From NCBI GenBank assembly GCA_037043455.1, contig JAWPHD010001415.1, positions 186,001-250,000 on the forward strand: DNA of 64,000 bases. Direction: 5' to 3'. Origin of the DNA: Cyrtodaria siliqua (taxonomy: Eukaryota > Mollusca > Bivalvia > Adapedonta > Hiatellidae). A model generated the notes under the pieces. That model was not told the DNA's origin, ran no database searches, and was given only the letters and a program-made list of their open reading frames with translations. Positions 1 to 10,939 of the stretch are shown here, one piece after another. Position 1 is the stretch's first letter; each line of letters opens with the position of its first letter. The position numbers and the translations under genes were made by a program.

Positions 1-7
1 TTTGCAG

Positions 8-76
8 AATGCTGGACCCATCTAAGTATCCCCAGTATGACCACTACATGCGTGTGTATGCAGATATCCTGTATAG
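8..76 (+). CDS. WDR59: WDR59-like exon (partial gene, upstream part outside window)
   Basis: The window opens on a splice acceptor (ttgcag at 2-7), followed by an open stretch reading MLDPSKYPQYDHYMRVYADI then LYR, and a donor (GTGAGG at 77). The reading resembles the segment just before the C-terminal zinc-binding module of WDR59, a GATOR2 subunit that acts upstream of TORC1 at the lysosome. This is from memory of the family, not a database hit. The exon ends with two bases (AG) of a split codon. It is tied to the next exon (2187-2353) because both fit the same part of the same protein in order. The rest of the gene lies upstream of position 1. Confidence 0.5.
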
Positions 77-1318
77 GTGAGGACTCAGGAACCAGTCTAC
101 TCATATACTCAAACACGTTACCATTCCACCAGAACCTCATGCCGGACTAGGTAAGAGAAAAGAAGTATTTCTTAATTTAAATTGTGTACTTGTAACTATG
201 AAACAGTTTAAAACACTAAAAGAGTAGACTTAACCCGGGGCTAGGGGGCATGAACGATAGCAAGCCTATTTCACTACCGTTCATGAACAGCTGCTATCAA
301 ACCGAGACTGCACTATTTCGTATTTATCGTGTTCGGCCGTTTCCAAAGGTCCACTCTCATACTCGTTTTTTTTAAACAATTGCTGCAATACAGCATTGAT
401 GGTGATTACCCATAGCACTGTAGAGTTAAACTCATATGGAAGTTACATTAATGTTTAAAATGGTAGACTACACAAATTGAAGGATAAAGAATATATGTTA
501 ATTGTTAAAATAGATGACTACACAAATAAAGTCTATGATAATCATTAAATTGATAAATACACAAAGGAACACATTTAAAGGAATACAGAATCTATGATCA
601 TTGTTTCATTGATAAATACACAATTAAAGGATACATCATTTATCATAATTGTTAAAATGGTAGAATATACGAGTAAAGTATTCGCCTCGGGCGATAGTGA
701 TCATTTTTACTATCACCCTCTCATGAATGATATTTATATAATATGGCCTTAATATATACACTTGTAATGGTGCACTTTGTTAATATACTTTATATATCTT
801 TCTTGCATAACCATCTACTTTTCATGTTCCCATCTAATAATAGATTTAGAGTCATTCATAGGAGTTGGTAGGTTGCATATCACACCCTGTTGTAATAATG
901 TCAACCCACCTTAGTCATTTACCCAGTGTGTTTCCTGTTTCATCATGCTAGAACAGTAAATATCAACAGTTCTATTTCCTAATAAAATATCACTGAAAGG
1001 GGTTTGTTTTATACTCCAACAGTATTTATCCTGCCCATGGTAGCATTTGTAATGAAACTAGGGCAAATCTCTGATAGTGCTGAATAAAAAACTGGACAAA
1101 TTTTAACAATCAAAGGTCCAAAGGTTGAACTCACTCGAACGTGTACATGATAGATATATCTATTTGCATTCTAATAACATCTCACCAAAAGAGGTTTGTA
1201 TAACTTATCCTGGTCATGGTACCATTAATAATCAAACTAGGGTAATTCTCTGTGATTAATAGTGTTCTGAATTAAAACTAGGACAATCTGTAATTAATGA
1301 GTCTTTAGATGAAAATTA
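77..1318 (+). other. Presumed intron, AT-rich, no gene seen
   Basis: Between the two WDR59-like exons I see no further exon. The expected short coding stretch that usually links LYR to the zinc module could not be found. A short inverted repeat (gatagtgatc / actatcaccc) lies near 693-720. Loosely repeated phrases of the type 'acacaaat..aaagg..' occur at 470-665. Confidence 0.4.
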
Positions 1319-1637
1319 AGACTATTTGTTTAATGGGGTTCTAATTGAAAATGAGAACTATTTGTTTAATGGGGTTCTAATTGAAAATGAGAACTATTTG
1401 TTCAATGAGGTTCTAATTGAAAATGAGAACTATTTGTTCAATGAGGTTCTAATTGAAAATGAGAACTATTTGTTCAATGGGGTTCTAATCGAAAATGAGA
1501 ACTATTTGTTCAATGGGGTTCTACAATGAGAATTATTTGTTCAATGGGGTTCTAATTGAAAATGGGAACTATTTGTTCAATGGGGTTCTAATTGAAAATG
1601 AGAACTATTTGTTCAATGAGGTTCTAATTGAAAATCT
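1319..1637. repeat. 36-bp minisatellite, about nine units
   Basis: Units of 36 bp start at about 1321, 1357, 1393, 1429, 1465, 1501, 1531, 1567 and 1603. The sixth is shortened by about 5 bp. The consensus begins ACTATTTGTTCAATGGGGTT and continues CTAATTGAAAATGAGA. Because 36 is a multiple of three, one frame reads an open 12-residue repeat (NYLFNGVLIENE), but the shortened unit breaks it and no start or splice context supports coding. It sits in the presumed WDR59-like intron. Confidence 0.9.
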
Positions 1638-1727
1638 CTGATTTAACGCTCCCTACCATTGCACAAAATTATCTTGCAAAGACACCATTATAATCTCCAC
1701 ACTCCCTGGTATACCCTGACACTTAAT

Positions 1728-1937
1728 TGGTGGAGTGCATGGTCCAGTGGTAGAGCTTGGACTCCAGTTCTAAAGATCATGGGTTTCATCCTCGTCTCGG
1801 CCATGTTATTTATCCTTGAGCAAGATAATTAATCCACATTGCTTAGTACTGTTTTTTCCCACGAAGAAGCGAGAGTGATTAATATAAGTTGCCAGAACTT
1901 ATTTCACAATCGATGTAAAAGAAATATGTTTAAACTA
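1728..1937 (+). mobile_element. tRNA-derived SINE
   Basis: The head resembles a tRNA gene, with an A-box-like TGGTCCAGTGGT at 1740 and a B-box-like GGGTTTCATCCT at 1781. It is followed by a body (ttatccttgagcaagata) and the 3' end AAATATGTTTAAACTA. A second copy on the minus strand at 41977-42186 shares head, body and tail, which shows this is a dispersed family and not a tRNA gene. Confidence 0.75.
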
Positions 1938-2186
1938 ACCTTAATTGGTCACTAATTGGAAATATTTTCCTCTGTTATGCCATTTCAACTTACATGCATT
2001 TAAATGAAAATTACTCGGGTTCTATATTACCGCTTCATAAGTACATTATTTAACAAAACATTAAATACACATCCAAACTGTCACATAATCAAGTATTTTA
2101 CTAGTTTAAATTGTCATACAAGTCTTCATTTGTGCTAAATAAATTATGGTTGCTGTGTATCCAAGAAATTGTGCACATTTATTTAG

Positions 2187-2353
2187 GGGAATACCCTTGA
2201 ATGTTAAGGAGGTAAATACATGTTTGTTTTCTTGTGTTTGTCCAGAGATTGGGGTACAGTGCCATTACTGTAAGGCGGAGGTACGTGGTGTGAAATGTGG
2301 CACGTGCAAAATGCAGGCATTCCAATTTGTTATCTGTCATAAAGGAGTCCGAG
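2187..2353 (+). CDS. WDR59: WDR59-like C-terminal zinc-binding exon, one Cys lost
   Basis: The open stretch ends CHYC..CGTC..QFVICHKGVRG at a good donor (GTACGT at 2354). CxxC-x(n)-CxxC followed by ICHxxVRG is the pattern of the C-terminal zinc module shared by the GATOR2 proteins WDR59, WDR24 and MIOS, and it fits WDR59 best. The acceptor at 2182-2186 (tttag) keeps the reading frame with exon 8-76. A stronger pyrimidine-rich acceptor at 2241-2245 (tccag) would be out of phase with that exon. In the usual pattern a Cys precedes AICH; here it is Phe. The final exon expected to carry the NFC..CGHGGH part was not found downstream in this window. This could be a diverged gene or a decaying 3' copy. 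Confidence 0.5.
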
Positions 2354-2518
2354 GTACGTATTTAAATCTTAATTTGCTGTTATACTACATACAGAAAGAG
2401 GTCCCAGAAATTTCACAAAAAAAGATGCAATTCAATCTGTGTAGTAATGTTTTTGTGAAAATATTATATTGTATGAAAAACAATATCAGGGGTTCAACAA
2501 AGAAGAGTAGATATAAAA

Positions 2519-2705
2519 GTCAAACAGGAAATGTAGCATTCAAGGACCGCAGTTAACAAAAAACATGCACAGAAACAAACAACGATTCCAAGGATAAATA
2601 AGTGGCAAGATATGCGACAGCACAAATTAAAAGGGTTGACAATAGTGCTACCGCTTTAGAATGTTTTACTGGCAAGAAGGCGGCTTGGGGTTTGTATTTT
2701 CACAA
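2519..2705 (-). mobile_element. Degraded PLE 3' end remnant
   Basis: On the minus strand this resembles the 3' untranslated end of the Penelope-like family seen at 58716-59212 and 60113-60700, with recognisable blocks for 'aaatgtagcattcaaggac', 'gggttgacaat' and 'gctaccgc'. It is much more diverged than the copies after 46 kb, so it is an old insertion. Confidence 0.6.
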
Positions 2706-2897
2706 AATATGACACATACTATATCATTACAGCATGGTAGATGTTACTTAAATTTTGTTAATTATAGTGTAACCTTGAAAAAAATGGATGAATCCTGCTG
2801 AAACCTTGGATTAAAATGTAAAAAGAGAACTACTGTGCATTTCAGAGTGCCTGGACCACCCCGTATGAACCCAGTCAATACGTAAAATGCGTCTCCA

Positions 2898-3099
2898 CGA
2901 AAACCGACTATATAACTCTATAGCTTCGTTGAGACACTGTGACATTGATTGATACTCTGTCACGGTGTCTCAACGATGCTGTATAGTGTTTTTTTGCGTC
3001 TCCAAGAAAACGGACTATATAACTCTGTAGGTTCGTTGACTGTGACATCGATACTCTGTCACAGTGTCTCAAAGATGCTATATATATAGTCGGTTTTCG
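2898..3099. repeat. Palindromic (fold-back) element with nested hairpins
   Basis: The outer arms CGAAAACCGACTATATA (2898-2914) and its complement (3083-3099) are perfect over 17 bp. Inside are two further hairpins built on cgttgagacactgtgaca / tgtcacggtgtctcaacg (2937-2974) and gactgtgacatcg / ctgtcacagtg (about 3037-3068). There is no open frame. It looks like a non-autonomous inverted-repeat element. Confidence 0.7.
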
Positions 3100-3631
3100 T
3101 CGAGTGTGTGGATGTCAAATATGAATCGAGAATTTCTTTTATTACTTGCTACATGTTTTCATACCTAGATGAATGAAAAAAAATAGACGCTCCTGGATCT
3201 GTTTACAATCTTGCCATAGCCATCTGTTATTCTTCACAAAGCCTAAAATTGATTTTGACCCCACTTGTACATTGTAAAAATTAAAACAAACATGGCAGCG
3301 TTATTTTTAGAAATTGTCGTCTGCACATGTCTGTTTCTAGGGTTCAGATGTACCAAGTAAAATGTAGGTTATGCAGGGTGGTGGTGTTGTTCAATGTTGA
3401 GCACCTCCAGAAATCGATCATACTTATCTTTTATTTGGAATGAAAACAATTATATCTAGCAAATAAAAGGTAGATAATACTGCGTTTATATTTTGTTATT
3501 TACACCACCGTTGATCAACTGTTTTTTTAAGTCGCCCTACCCTAGAAAAATGGGATGTTCTGCCATCACCATTTAGGTTTTCGGCTGTCAATAAAATTAC
3601 ATGTATTACATGGGTGGTTAAAATGAATTTT
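3100..3631. other. No feature recognised
   Basis: AT-rich sequence without coding potential or clear repeat structure. Confidence 0.3.
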
Positions 3632-4805
3632 TAGCTCGACTGATCAGAGATCAGCAGAGCTTATGCCGTGGTGCGGCGTCAGTCGTCCGTCTGTCCGTCC
3701 GTCTGTCCGAGTTTACAGGAAAGCCTTGTGTGTCTTTTTTTGTGTATAAAGTATACTTGTGTGACTTATTTTTCTTGTGTGACTGACACAGAAGCAAGTA
3801 TGTCTCTATGCGCAGGAAATAGTCTAATTCTTCATTTAAAGCAATAAAAAATAGCAGTCACACAAGGGAGAGGTGGCTTGTGTGACTAAAATGTGTCCAA
3901 ATGGTAAAAACGACACACAAGATGTAAAAAACAGTCACACGGGGTACAAACTACACACGAAAAACAGACACACAAGTTTTCAGTCACACAAAGCCTGATT
4001 TTGTGTCCGTCCGTCCGTCTGTCCGTCTGTCTGTCCGTAAACTTTTATTTGTAGCGACTACTCCTCTGAAACTACTTGATGGATATTCATGAAACTTTAC
4101 AGAAAGTCTAGTTGATCCTAGCAAAAATTCATGTTGATGTGAAATCCAAGATGGCCGCCAAAGCTAAACATAGAGTTTTAAAATACACGTTTGTAGCGAC
4201 TACTTTTTGAAAACTATAAGTGATATTGATATGGGACTTTTTCTAAAATGATCAGCATGACATGATGTTGGTCCTTGTCAAAAATCGTTTTGATTCAACG
4301 TTAAACATGGCTGCCAGCGGCCATCTTTGTTTACATAGGGTTATATAGTAAAAACTTGTAGCGACTACTTCTCTGAAACTACGTGGCGGATTTTCATGAA
4401 ACTTTACAGGAATGTTGCTCTTGATGTCTAATTGATCCTAGCAAAACTTCAGGTCGGCCAGAAATTTAAGATGGCCGTCATAGCTAAAAATAGATTTTTA
4501 AAAAATAAGTTTGTAGCGACTACTTCTTGAAAACTATAAGTGATATTCATATGGGACTTTTTCTAAAATGGTCAGCATGACATGATGTTGATCCGAGTCA
4601 AACATTATTTTGATTCGACGTTAAACATGGCTGCCAGTGGCCATCTTTGATTGCATAGAGTTATATAGTAAAAACTTGTAGCGACTACTCCTCTGAAACT
4701 ACTTGACGGATGTTCATGAAACTTCACAGGAATGTTGCTCTTGATGTCTTATTGATCCTAGCAAAATTTCAGATAGGCCAGAAATTCAAGATGGCCACCA
4801 CGGCT
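3632..4805. repeat. Dispersed/tandem repeat with gtccgtccg head and ~310-bp tandem body
   Basis: It starts ttttTAGCTCGACTgatcag, the same start as the repeat at 5506. It then carries two CCGT/CTGT-rich runs (3690-3710 and 4005-4038), separated by the insertion at 3722-3996. From about 4045 the phrases 'gtagcgactac', 'tgaaact', 'ttcatgaaacttacag', 'aagatggcc' and 'tatgggactttttctaaaatg' recur with a period near 310 bp for about two and a half copies. It looks like an old repeat, not a gene. Confidence 0.7.
3722..3996. mobile_element. Small inverted-repeat element (MITE-like) with TTGTGTGACT motifs
   Basis: The ends AGCCTTGTGTGTCTT (left) and AGGCTTTGTGTGACT (complement of the right) are inverted repeats. 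It interrupts a gtccgtccg-type repeat that is present on both sides. The interior repeats the motif TTGTGTGACT or its complement at least eight times, as is common for sub-terminal repeats of DNA transposons. I could not define a clear target-site duplication. Confidence 0.5.
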
Positions 4806-5104
4806 TAAAACAAGGATGTGGATGTCAATGTCTCAACTGGAATCCATTTTAAATGTGTCGCACGACTCTATCATAGAAAGAAGTGCCAAAGTCTCAACTT
4901 GATTTAAATGTGTCACACGACTGTCAGACGACTCTCACACGGATAGAAGTGTCATTGTCACAAACGGAATCCATGAAAATCCTATTCCACTCAGTCTTTA
5001 CTCAGACGATAGGGTGCAGAATGTGGTGGACTGGTAGCGGGGGTATATGTGTCGCCCTTAAAAGGCGACAGCTCTGTTATAAGTTGTTACTGTATGAATG
5101 GGAG
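4806..5104. other. No feature recognised
   Basis: Contains a loose repeat of 'tgtcacaactggaatccat' and 'cacgactct' (4830-4975). No gene is supported. Confidence 0.3.
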
Positions 5105-5248
5105 TGCTATGTTTGAGGTTATCTATATATTATATAATAATGCTATGTTTGAGGTTATCTATATATTATATAATAGTGCTATGTTTGAGGTTATCTATAT
5201 ATTATATAATAGTGCTATATTTGAGGTTATCTATATATTATATAATAC
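5105..5248. repeat. 36-bp minisatellite, four units
   Basis: There are four near-identical 36-bp units starting at 5105, 5141, 5177 and 5213: TGCTATGTTTGAGGTTATCT followed by atatattatataatag. The unit length equals that of the unrelated array at 1319-1637. It is open in two frames only because of the periodicity. Confidence 0.9.
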
Positions 5249-5505
5249 TCCTGCTAATGTTCAGAGTTTATGACAGAGTTAGAAATGTTAACACCATTAT
5301 ACTGTACCGTATGTACAGACATTGGAAACTTTGTAATAAGAGTATACTACGTAATGGAAGTGTAGGATTCTTCAATGGGTTTTTAAATTCAGACATTGCA
5401 TGTGCTCTTACATTCAAAATTAAAGGGTCCTTGTTCAAAACATTGAGTCAGGGTTAAACATGTTAAATTTAAATGAGAACAATTTTGTTTTTGCGTTTTC
5501 TTTTT

Positions 5506-6550
5506 AGCTCGACTATTCAAAGAATAAGAGAGCTTATGTAATGGTGTCGGTGTCCCACATCAAGGTTTGCGTGTAAGCTGTGTTTACAAGTCTGTATCTC
5601 TTACATTTTTTATCCTACCACAACCAAATTTGGCCTAATTTAGCATTATCTTAAGGGCTGCATAAGCAATTTTGGTTCCTGTAACCCATGGGCTCCCATG
5701 GAACCCAAATTATGATAGCCCATAAAATGTGTCCCATTGCACATAAAGCTGAACTAAATTTGGGAATTGGTTTCCTTATAGTGTGTTGTAAAGGGTTGCG
5801 TAAGTAATTTTGTCTTCTGCAAATTCTGTTTAGGAGGGGTATATAGGAGTGAGCTTGTCGGTCCGTCGGTTTGTCTGTTGGTTTTTACGGTGTCCGGACG
5901 ATAGCTCATGAAAGGGTTGATGGATTTAAATAATATTTGGTACACGGGTATAACACCATAGATTACAAGTCAAGTTCGACTTTGGTTACAAAACACGGTC
6001 GGTCGGTCTGTTGGTTTTTACGGTGTCTGGACGATAACTCATGAAAGGGTTGGTGGATTTAAATAATATTTAGTATACGGGTATACCACTATAAAATACA
6101 GGTCAAGTTCGACTTTGGTTACAAACCACCATTTTTTGACGGAGTTATGGCGCCTTTTCAACTTAGAATTTGCCCCAAAAAACGGTGTCCGGACGATAAC
6201 TCATGACCCGATGGATTTAAATAATAATTAGTACACGGGTATAACACCATAAAATACAGGTCAAGTTCGACTTTGGTTACAAACCACCAATTTTTGATGG
6301 AGTTATGGACCCTTTTCAACTTAGAATTTGCCAAAAAAAATGCTACAGTCAACTCTGAGGAACCTGCTAATTATACCCCCACAAATCGTATAACACCATA
6401 AAATACAAGTCAAGTTCGACTTTGGTTACAAACCACCAATTTTTGACGGCGTTATGGCACCTTTTCAACTTAGAATTTGCCCAAAAAAACGGTGTTCGGA
6501 CGATAACTCATGAAAGGGTCTACGGATTTAAATAATTGTTGGTACACAGC
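5506..6550. repeat. Dispersed repeat with ~140-bp tandem body
   Basis: Begins tttttagctcgactattcaa, similar to 3632. From 5850 the phrases 'cggtgtccggacgataactc', 'atggatttaaataata', 'acacgggtataac' and 'caagttcgactttggttaca' recur about four times (5890, 6020, 6185, 6490) with period 130-170 bp. It is non-coding. Confidence 0.75.
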
Positions 6551-6639
6551 ATCCTCTCCTCCTCTCTCTCTCATTATTTTTTTTCATGTTTATTTCATAT
6601 TTTGTAGTTTAAATAATTTGTTTGCCATTGTCTAAATTG

Positions 6640-6745
6640 TATGAATATTTTGTAGCGGGAGGGCCGGATTTCTAATGTTGTAATAACTTGTGGCCCAACC
6701 CCATTTCCATGTATATTTATTGGAAATAAATATGTTTAAACTAGA
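6640..6745 (+). mobile_element. SINE 3' fragment
   Basis: A short block (gtagcgggagggccgg to aaataaatatgtttaaacta) ends with the same AAATAAATATGTTTAAACTA tail as the tRNA-headed SINE copies at 1728-1937 and 41977-42186, but lacks the tRNA head. It is probably a truncated copy of a relative using the same tail. Confidence 0.5.
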
Positions 6746-7503
6746 CCATTGCTTTCTTGTGGTTGCCATGTTTATGTGACAAGGCGGTATTGTGGGGGGT
6801 ATTAATCACTTTCAGTGATAACTCTAGTTCTGTGTTGTTTTGGTCAATTCTTCCATAGCTTCTTACACATATACGTTGCCCTCAACCCCCTTACCCCCGA
6901 CTCTCCCCACCCCCATCCCCCAACCCCACCCCCACTCAAAACTCTATATATTTTATTTATTTTTACATATTGCTGTGTTGTTCTGGTCAATTCTTACACA
7001 TAGCTATATACAAACGTATTGTTTTGAACAAATGTAATGTTTCGCATTGACAAGTATTGCCCATTCTGTCATTGCTTAAAAACGGCTGAAATGTGTTATT
7101 CTCAAACAAAAGCATTCCAAATTTCGTAATTTTAAAATTACCTCTCTTTTCATTGAAATGAGAACGATTTTCGATAACCTAAACAGGTATGTTCCATCAT
7201 ATTTGCTTTATTTTTATCACCGACTTTGTTTGCAGGATTATTATTGGTCATATCTATCATGTCTATGTCACTTAATCATTGACCCCGAATGCTATATGGC
7301 TCAGGAGCGGACATTGAAATCTCAACTGCAATTTTCACGCCCATTAGAAATAAACGTTGAAACTTTTAAATATAAGACCAGGAAGAAAACTAATTGATCG
7401 TTATTTATTACTTTAATGAAATACATTTATTTGCCAAATAATTGTTTGCATCTTATGCTACTTATATATTGTAAGGCATGTAATAAAAAGGCAAATATAC
7501 AGT
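6746..7503. other. No gene recognised
   Basis: Holds a C-rich run (6880-6932, ccccac type) that makes spurious Pro-rich frames, and two similar phrases 'gtgttgttttggtcaattctt' (6832 and 6973). Nothing else is supported. Confidence 0.3.
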
Positions 7504-7603
7504 CGTGGTGTGCCTTATGTCGTTAATGGCATACCTAGAGCATGGCCCTTAGGCCATTAGGTAGGGCACTATATGTGCCATTGTCGACAAAAGGCACACC
7601 ACG
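7504..7603. repeat. 100-bp inverted repeat (hairpin)
   Basis: The arms CGTGGTGTGCCTT (7504-7516) and AAGGCACACCACG (7591-7603) are perfect over 13 bp. Pairing continues inward through TGTCG and AATGGCA blocks, with a further GGCCCTTAGGCC-type pairing near the centre. Confidence 0.75.
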
Positions 7604-8577
7604 GCCCTATATTAACCTCTAATTAATTCGAGCAGAACACCTGTTATCTTGAAATAGGAATATTGTTTGAGTGATTGAATTCCAAGTCTGCGTGGCAACA
7701 AATGTAATGATTTAAGAATTTGTTTTTATATCTAGGATGTTTAATGCCTTTTTTTAAAGCATATCTGTTATTTTCAAAAAATGTATATCGGTGTAAGATT
7801 ATGAATTGCTTTATAAACTAAAACACCTACATCCAATTTGACCCAGTGTATACAAAGGTTTTATCAAAATCTAGTGTGCAATGCTTTTTTGTAAAGTAAT
7901 AACCTTTATAAAATTGTATTTAGTACAGTTACTCCGGAGGATAGATCCATAATCAAATATTGAAACTAAATTTCAAGTTACATTTCATGGGTGGATGCCT
8001 TTTATAAATAACCTTTTACCTTCTTGAATATGTTTTCTGGTCATTTTGTACGATAGCGTCAACAACGTTATTGTCCGCCATCTTGGATATTCAACCTACT
8101 AAATCAATTTATAAGCACTGGTTTTGAATAATTGCTTTTGTATAAATGAACACTTATACGACAAATGATATGACATCAAACTACAGAATCCAGCATTATG
8201 GACCTTTTTGGGATATTTTTTGTGTCCGGAACCAGTATGTGAATTTATTTTGTGCACAATTACTAAATGGTTTTCGCTTTTAATCATGATTGTTTGGTAG
8301 CCTCATACCATTAAGACCTTTCAAAAGTTCAACAACTAGAAACAATGATATTGCCTTACTGAGTTATTGCCTTTGATTATTGAAAAGAAGGCAAAGTTGA
8401 GTAAACAATAACTTTAGCGAACATATTCCGATTTTTACCAAATTTAGTGTGAGACTTCATAGTAATACTATCTTTGACAAGTTCAACAATAAGCAAAACA
8501 GATAAATTCCTTGCTGAGTTATTGCCCTTAAATATTGAAAAAATGCAAATTTCAGTTTTTGTACAGTTTCTTGGCAA
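7604..8577. other. No gene; partial 170-bp duplication at its end
   Basis: From about 8310 to 8570 two related segments occur ('caacaactagaaacaatgat..ttactgagttattgcc' and 'caacaataagcaaaacagat..tgctgagttattgccc') about 170 bp apart. The rest is featureless AT-rich sequence. Confidence 0.4.
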
Positions 8578-9850
8578 TACGAGCTCATCTGGACCAATAC
8601 GATCTCAAATTGGCCAATACTAGTTCAATTAGGCCAATACCAGATCAACTGTGTCAATACGAGATCAACTGTGCCCAAACGAAATCAATTGGGTCGAACT
8701 GGACAAAAACGAGTCAATAAGATCTCAAATGGTCGAAAACGAGCTCAACTGTATCAATACGGGCTCATCTGGACCAATACGAGATGAACTTTGCCAATAT
8801 GAGCTCAACTTGACCAAAATAAGTAATATGAGTCACTACGAGCTCAACAAGGCCAATATGAGACTAACTGGGTCAATACGAAATGAACTGGGCCAATACT
8901 AGCAGAACTGGGCCAATACGACATCAAATGTGCCAATACACGCTGATTTAGGTCAATACGAGTTCAACTGGGTCAATACGAGTTCAACTGGGCCAATACG
9001 AGATCAACTGGGCAAATATGAGATCAGCTGGGTCAATATGAGATCAACTGGACATCAAATGCGAATCAACAGGGCCAAAATCGACTGAATGAACTAATAC
9101 GATATCTACTGGGCTAATAGAAGCTTAATATGGTCAATAACAGATTAAATGGTCCAATACGAACTAAATTGGACCAATACGAGATCAGCTGTGCTCAATA
9201 CGAGCTGAACTGGACCAATACGAAAGCCACGGAGTCGGTACGATTTCAACTAGGCCAATTCTAAATAAACTGGGCCTATACGAGCTGAACTGGACCAAAA
9301 TGAAATCAACTGGGTGAATACAAGCTCAACTGGGCCTATACGAGCATATCTTGACCAGTATGAGCTCAAATGGCCAGTACGAGCTCAGCTGGCCCATTAC
9401 AAGCTTTACTGGATTAATACGAGAATAACTGGACCAATACGAGCGGAACTGAACCAATACGACCTCAGTTGGGCCAATACGAGCCTAACTGGATCAATAT
9501 GAGTTGAACTGAGCCAATACGAGCTGAAGTGTGTCAGTACGAGCTCATCTGGACCAATATGAGCTCAACTGGTCCAATATAATTGAATTGAATTGGGGTT
9601 TTAAGGCGCACCAACACATGGAAGGTTATATGGCGCCTAACAGGAATGAACATGCCAGGCTAATTCTCCATGTACATCGAGATATAATATGGAGAACGGG
9701 CCTAGAACCTTCTCACCCTGAACTGCAGAGTTGCTGCAAATTCTATTGTAGACACACCATTTACGCTGGAGCCACGTTATAGTTTTTCTGCCACTGCTCT
9801 ATGGATATGAGCGAGATGGCACCTGAATCAATACGAGCTCAGCTTGGCCA
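8578..9850. repeat. Large 20-bp minisatellite, about 50 degenerate units, split by a SINE-like insertion
   Basis: The consensus unit is GAGCTCAACTGGGCCAATAC. Units are individually mutated but stay in 20-bp register over about 1 kb. The array is interrupted at 9581-9822 by a dispersed repeat, and array units resume at about 9827-9850 (tcaatacgagctcagcttgg). Since three units equal 60 bp, all forward frames can stay open, giving spurious proteins rich in QYELN. No spacers exist, so this is not a CRISPR array. Confidence 0.9.
9581..9822 (-). mobile_element. SINE-like dispersed repeat, minus orientation
   Basis: Read on the minus strand it ends ...GTTGGTGCGCCTTAAAACCC followed by AATTCAATTCAATT. 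It is one of five copies (10440-10939, 10940-11222, 22067-22530, 56907-57082). It is inserted into the 20-bp minisatellite, so it is younger than the array. No RNA polymerase III boxes were identified. Confidence 0.8.
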
Positions 9851-10439
9851 ATACCAATATTGCATGAATGGGCCCAGTTGGAAATTCATATATACAATGC
9901 AGACCATGCCTGTCGTATAGCATTAATATTAGCAGAGTTAATTAATCAAATTTGATATTAAACTCATCACCGTGAAATAACCTCATATTATGGAGAGTAT
10001 CTCTTATGTTTACAGTAAAACACTACGAATAAAACAGTGGTAATGTGATACAAAATAATAACATTTTACTAGGACATTATTAACAAAATCTTTATTTTCT
10101 TTTGTTCTGAAGGTTTTAAATATCACCCTTTAACACTTGTTCTGTATCTACACTGTTTGTGTGTTCAATATGAATAATGTCTGTATTTTTTTGATATATT
10201 TTTTCACTTAGAGTAGTAATTTAGAAGTTGTTCAGATGTACTCAATGTTCCGTATTAAAAGGGACACATGAGGATCCTGATTTGTTTACAAATCGCGGCA
10301 TCACATTAGTTTTCCTACATAACTAGCATATTTAATAATTATTGTAAATATATTATTTGAGTACTTAAAATGGATTTTGCATATTACTAATTGGTGCATC
10401 AACAAATGACAACAATACTGTTAAGCCTAATGGGGCCCC
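9851..10439. other. No feature recognised
   Basis: AT-rich unique-looking sequence without coding or repeat signals. Confidence 0.3.
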
Positions 10440-10939
10440 CGTTTGGTCACGGGGAAAAGAAAAGGGCCACTGCATATCCGTTTGGAGGGGTAGGCAGATG
10501 GGTAAAATCCCCCAAATTCATGTTCATTTTATTCTTTTTTGTTCATGTTCCCGTGTGGTTGCCGGGGTAGAATACAACCACTGCAAACATACCGTCACAT
10601 GCAGAGGGGTAGGACCCCCCCAATTCATATTCATTTTGTCATTTTTTGTTTATGCTCATTAAAGGTCTTCATCATGACCCCTGCATTGTTTCAGGTGCCA
10701 TCTCGCTCACATCACTAAGAGCAGTGGCAGAAAAACAATAAACGTGGCTCCAGCGTAAATGGTGTTTTTACGATAGAATTTGCAGCAACTCTGCAGTTCA
10801 GGGTGAGAAGGTTCTAGGCCCATTTTCCATATTTTATCTCGATGTACATGGAAGATGAGCCTGGCATGTTCATGCCTGTTAGGCGCCATATAACCTGTAA
10901 TGTGTTGGTGCGCCTTAAAACCCCAATTCAATTCAATTC
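10440..10939 (+). mobile_element. SINE-like dispersed repeat, long copy
   Basis: Plus orientation. It extends further 5' than the other copies, and the 5' part (aggggtaggcagatgg.. cattcat) matches the complement of 22340-22460. It ends with TGTGTTGGTGCGCCTTAAAA plus an AATTC-repeat tail. The next copy follows immediately at 10940. Confidence 0.8.

Noticed and set aside
6815..7037. Pro-rich short plus-strand frames
   Set aside because: They come from a C-rich low-complexity run; two overlapping frames are equally open.
8578..9502. Open frames rich in QYELN/ANTSLTGS motifs
   Set aside because: They are produced by the 20-bp repeat, which stays open in several frames; no start context, splice sites or domain.
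8578..9580. CRISPR-like array
   Set aside because: Units are directly contiguous 20-mers without spacers, in a eukaryotic genome.
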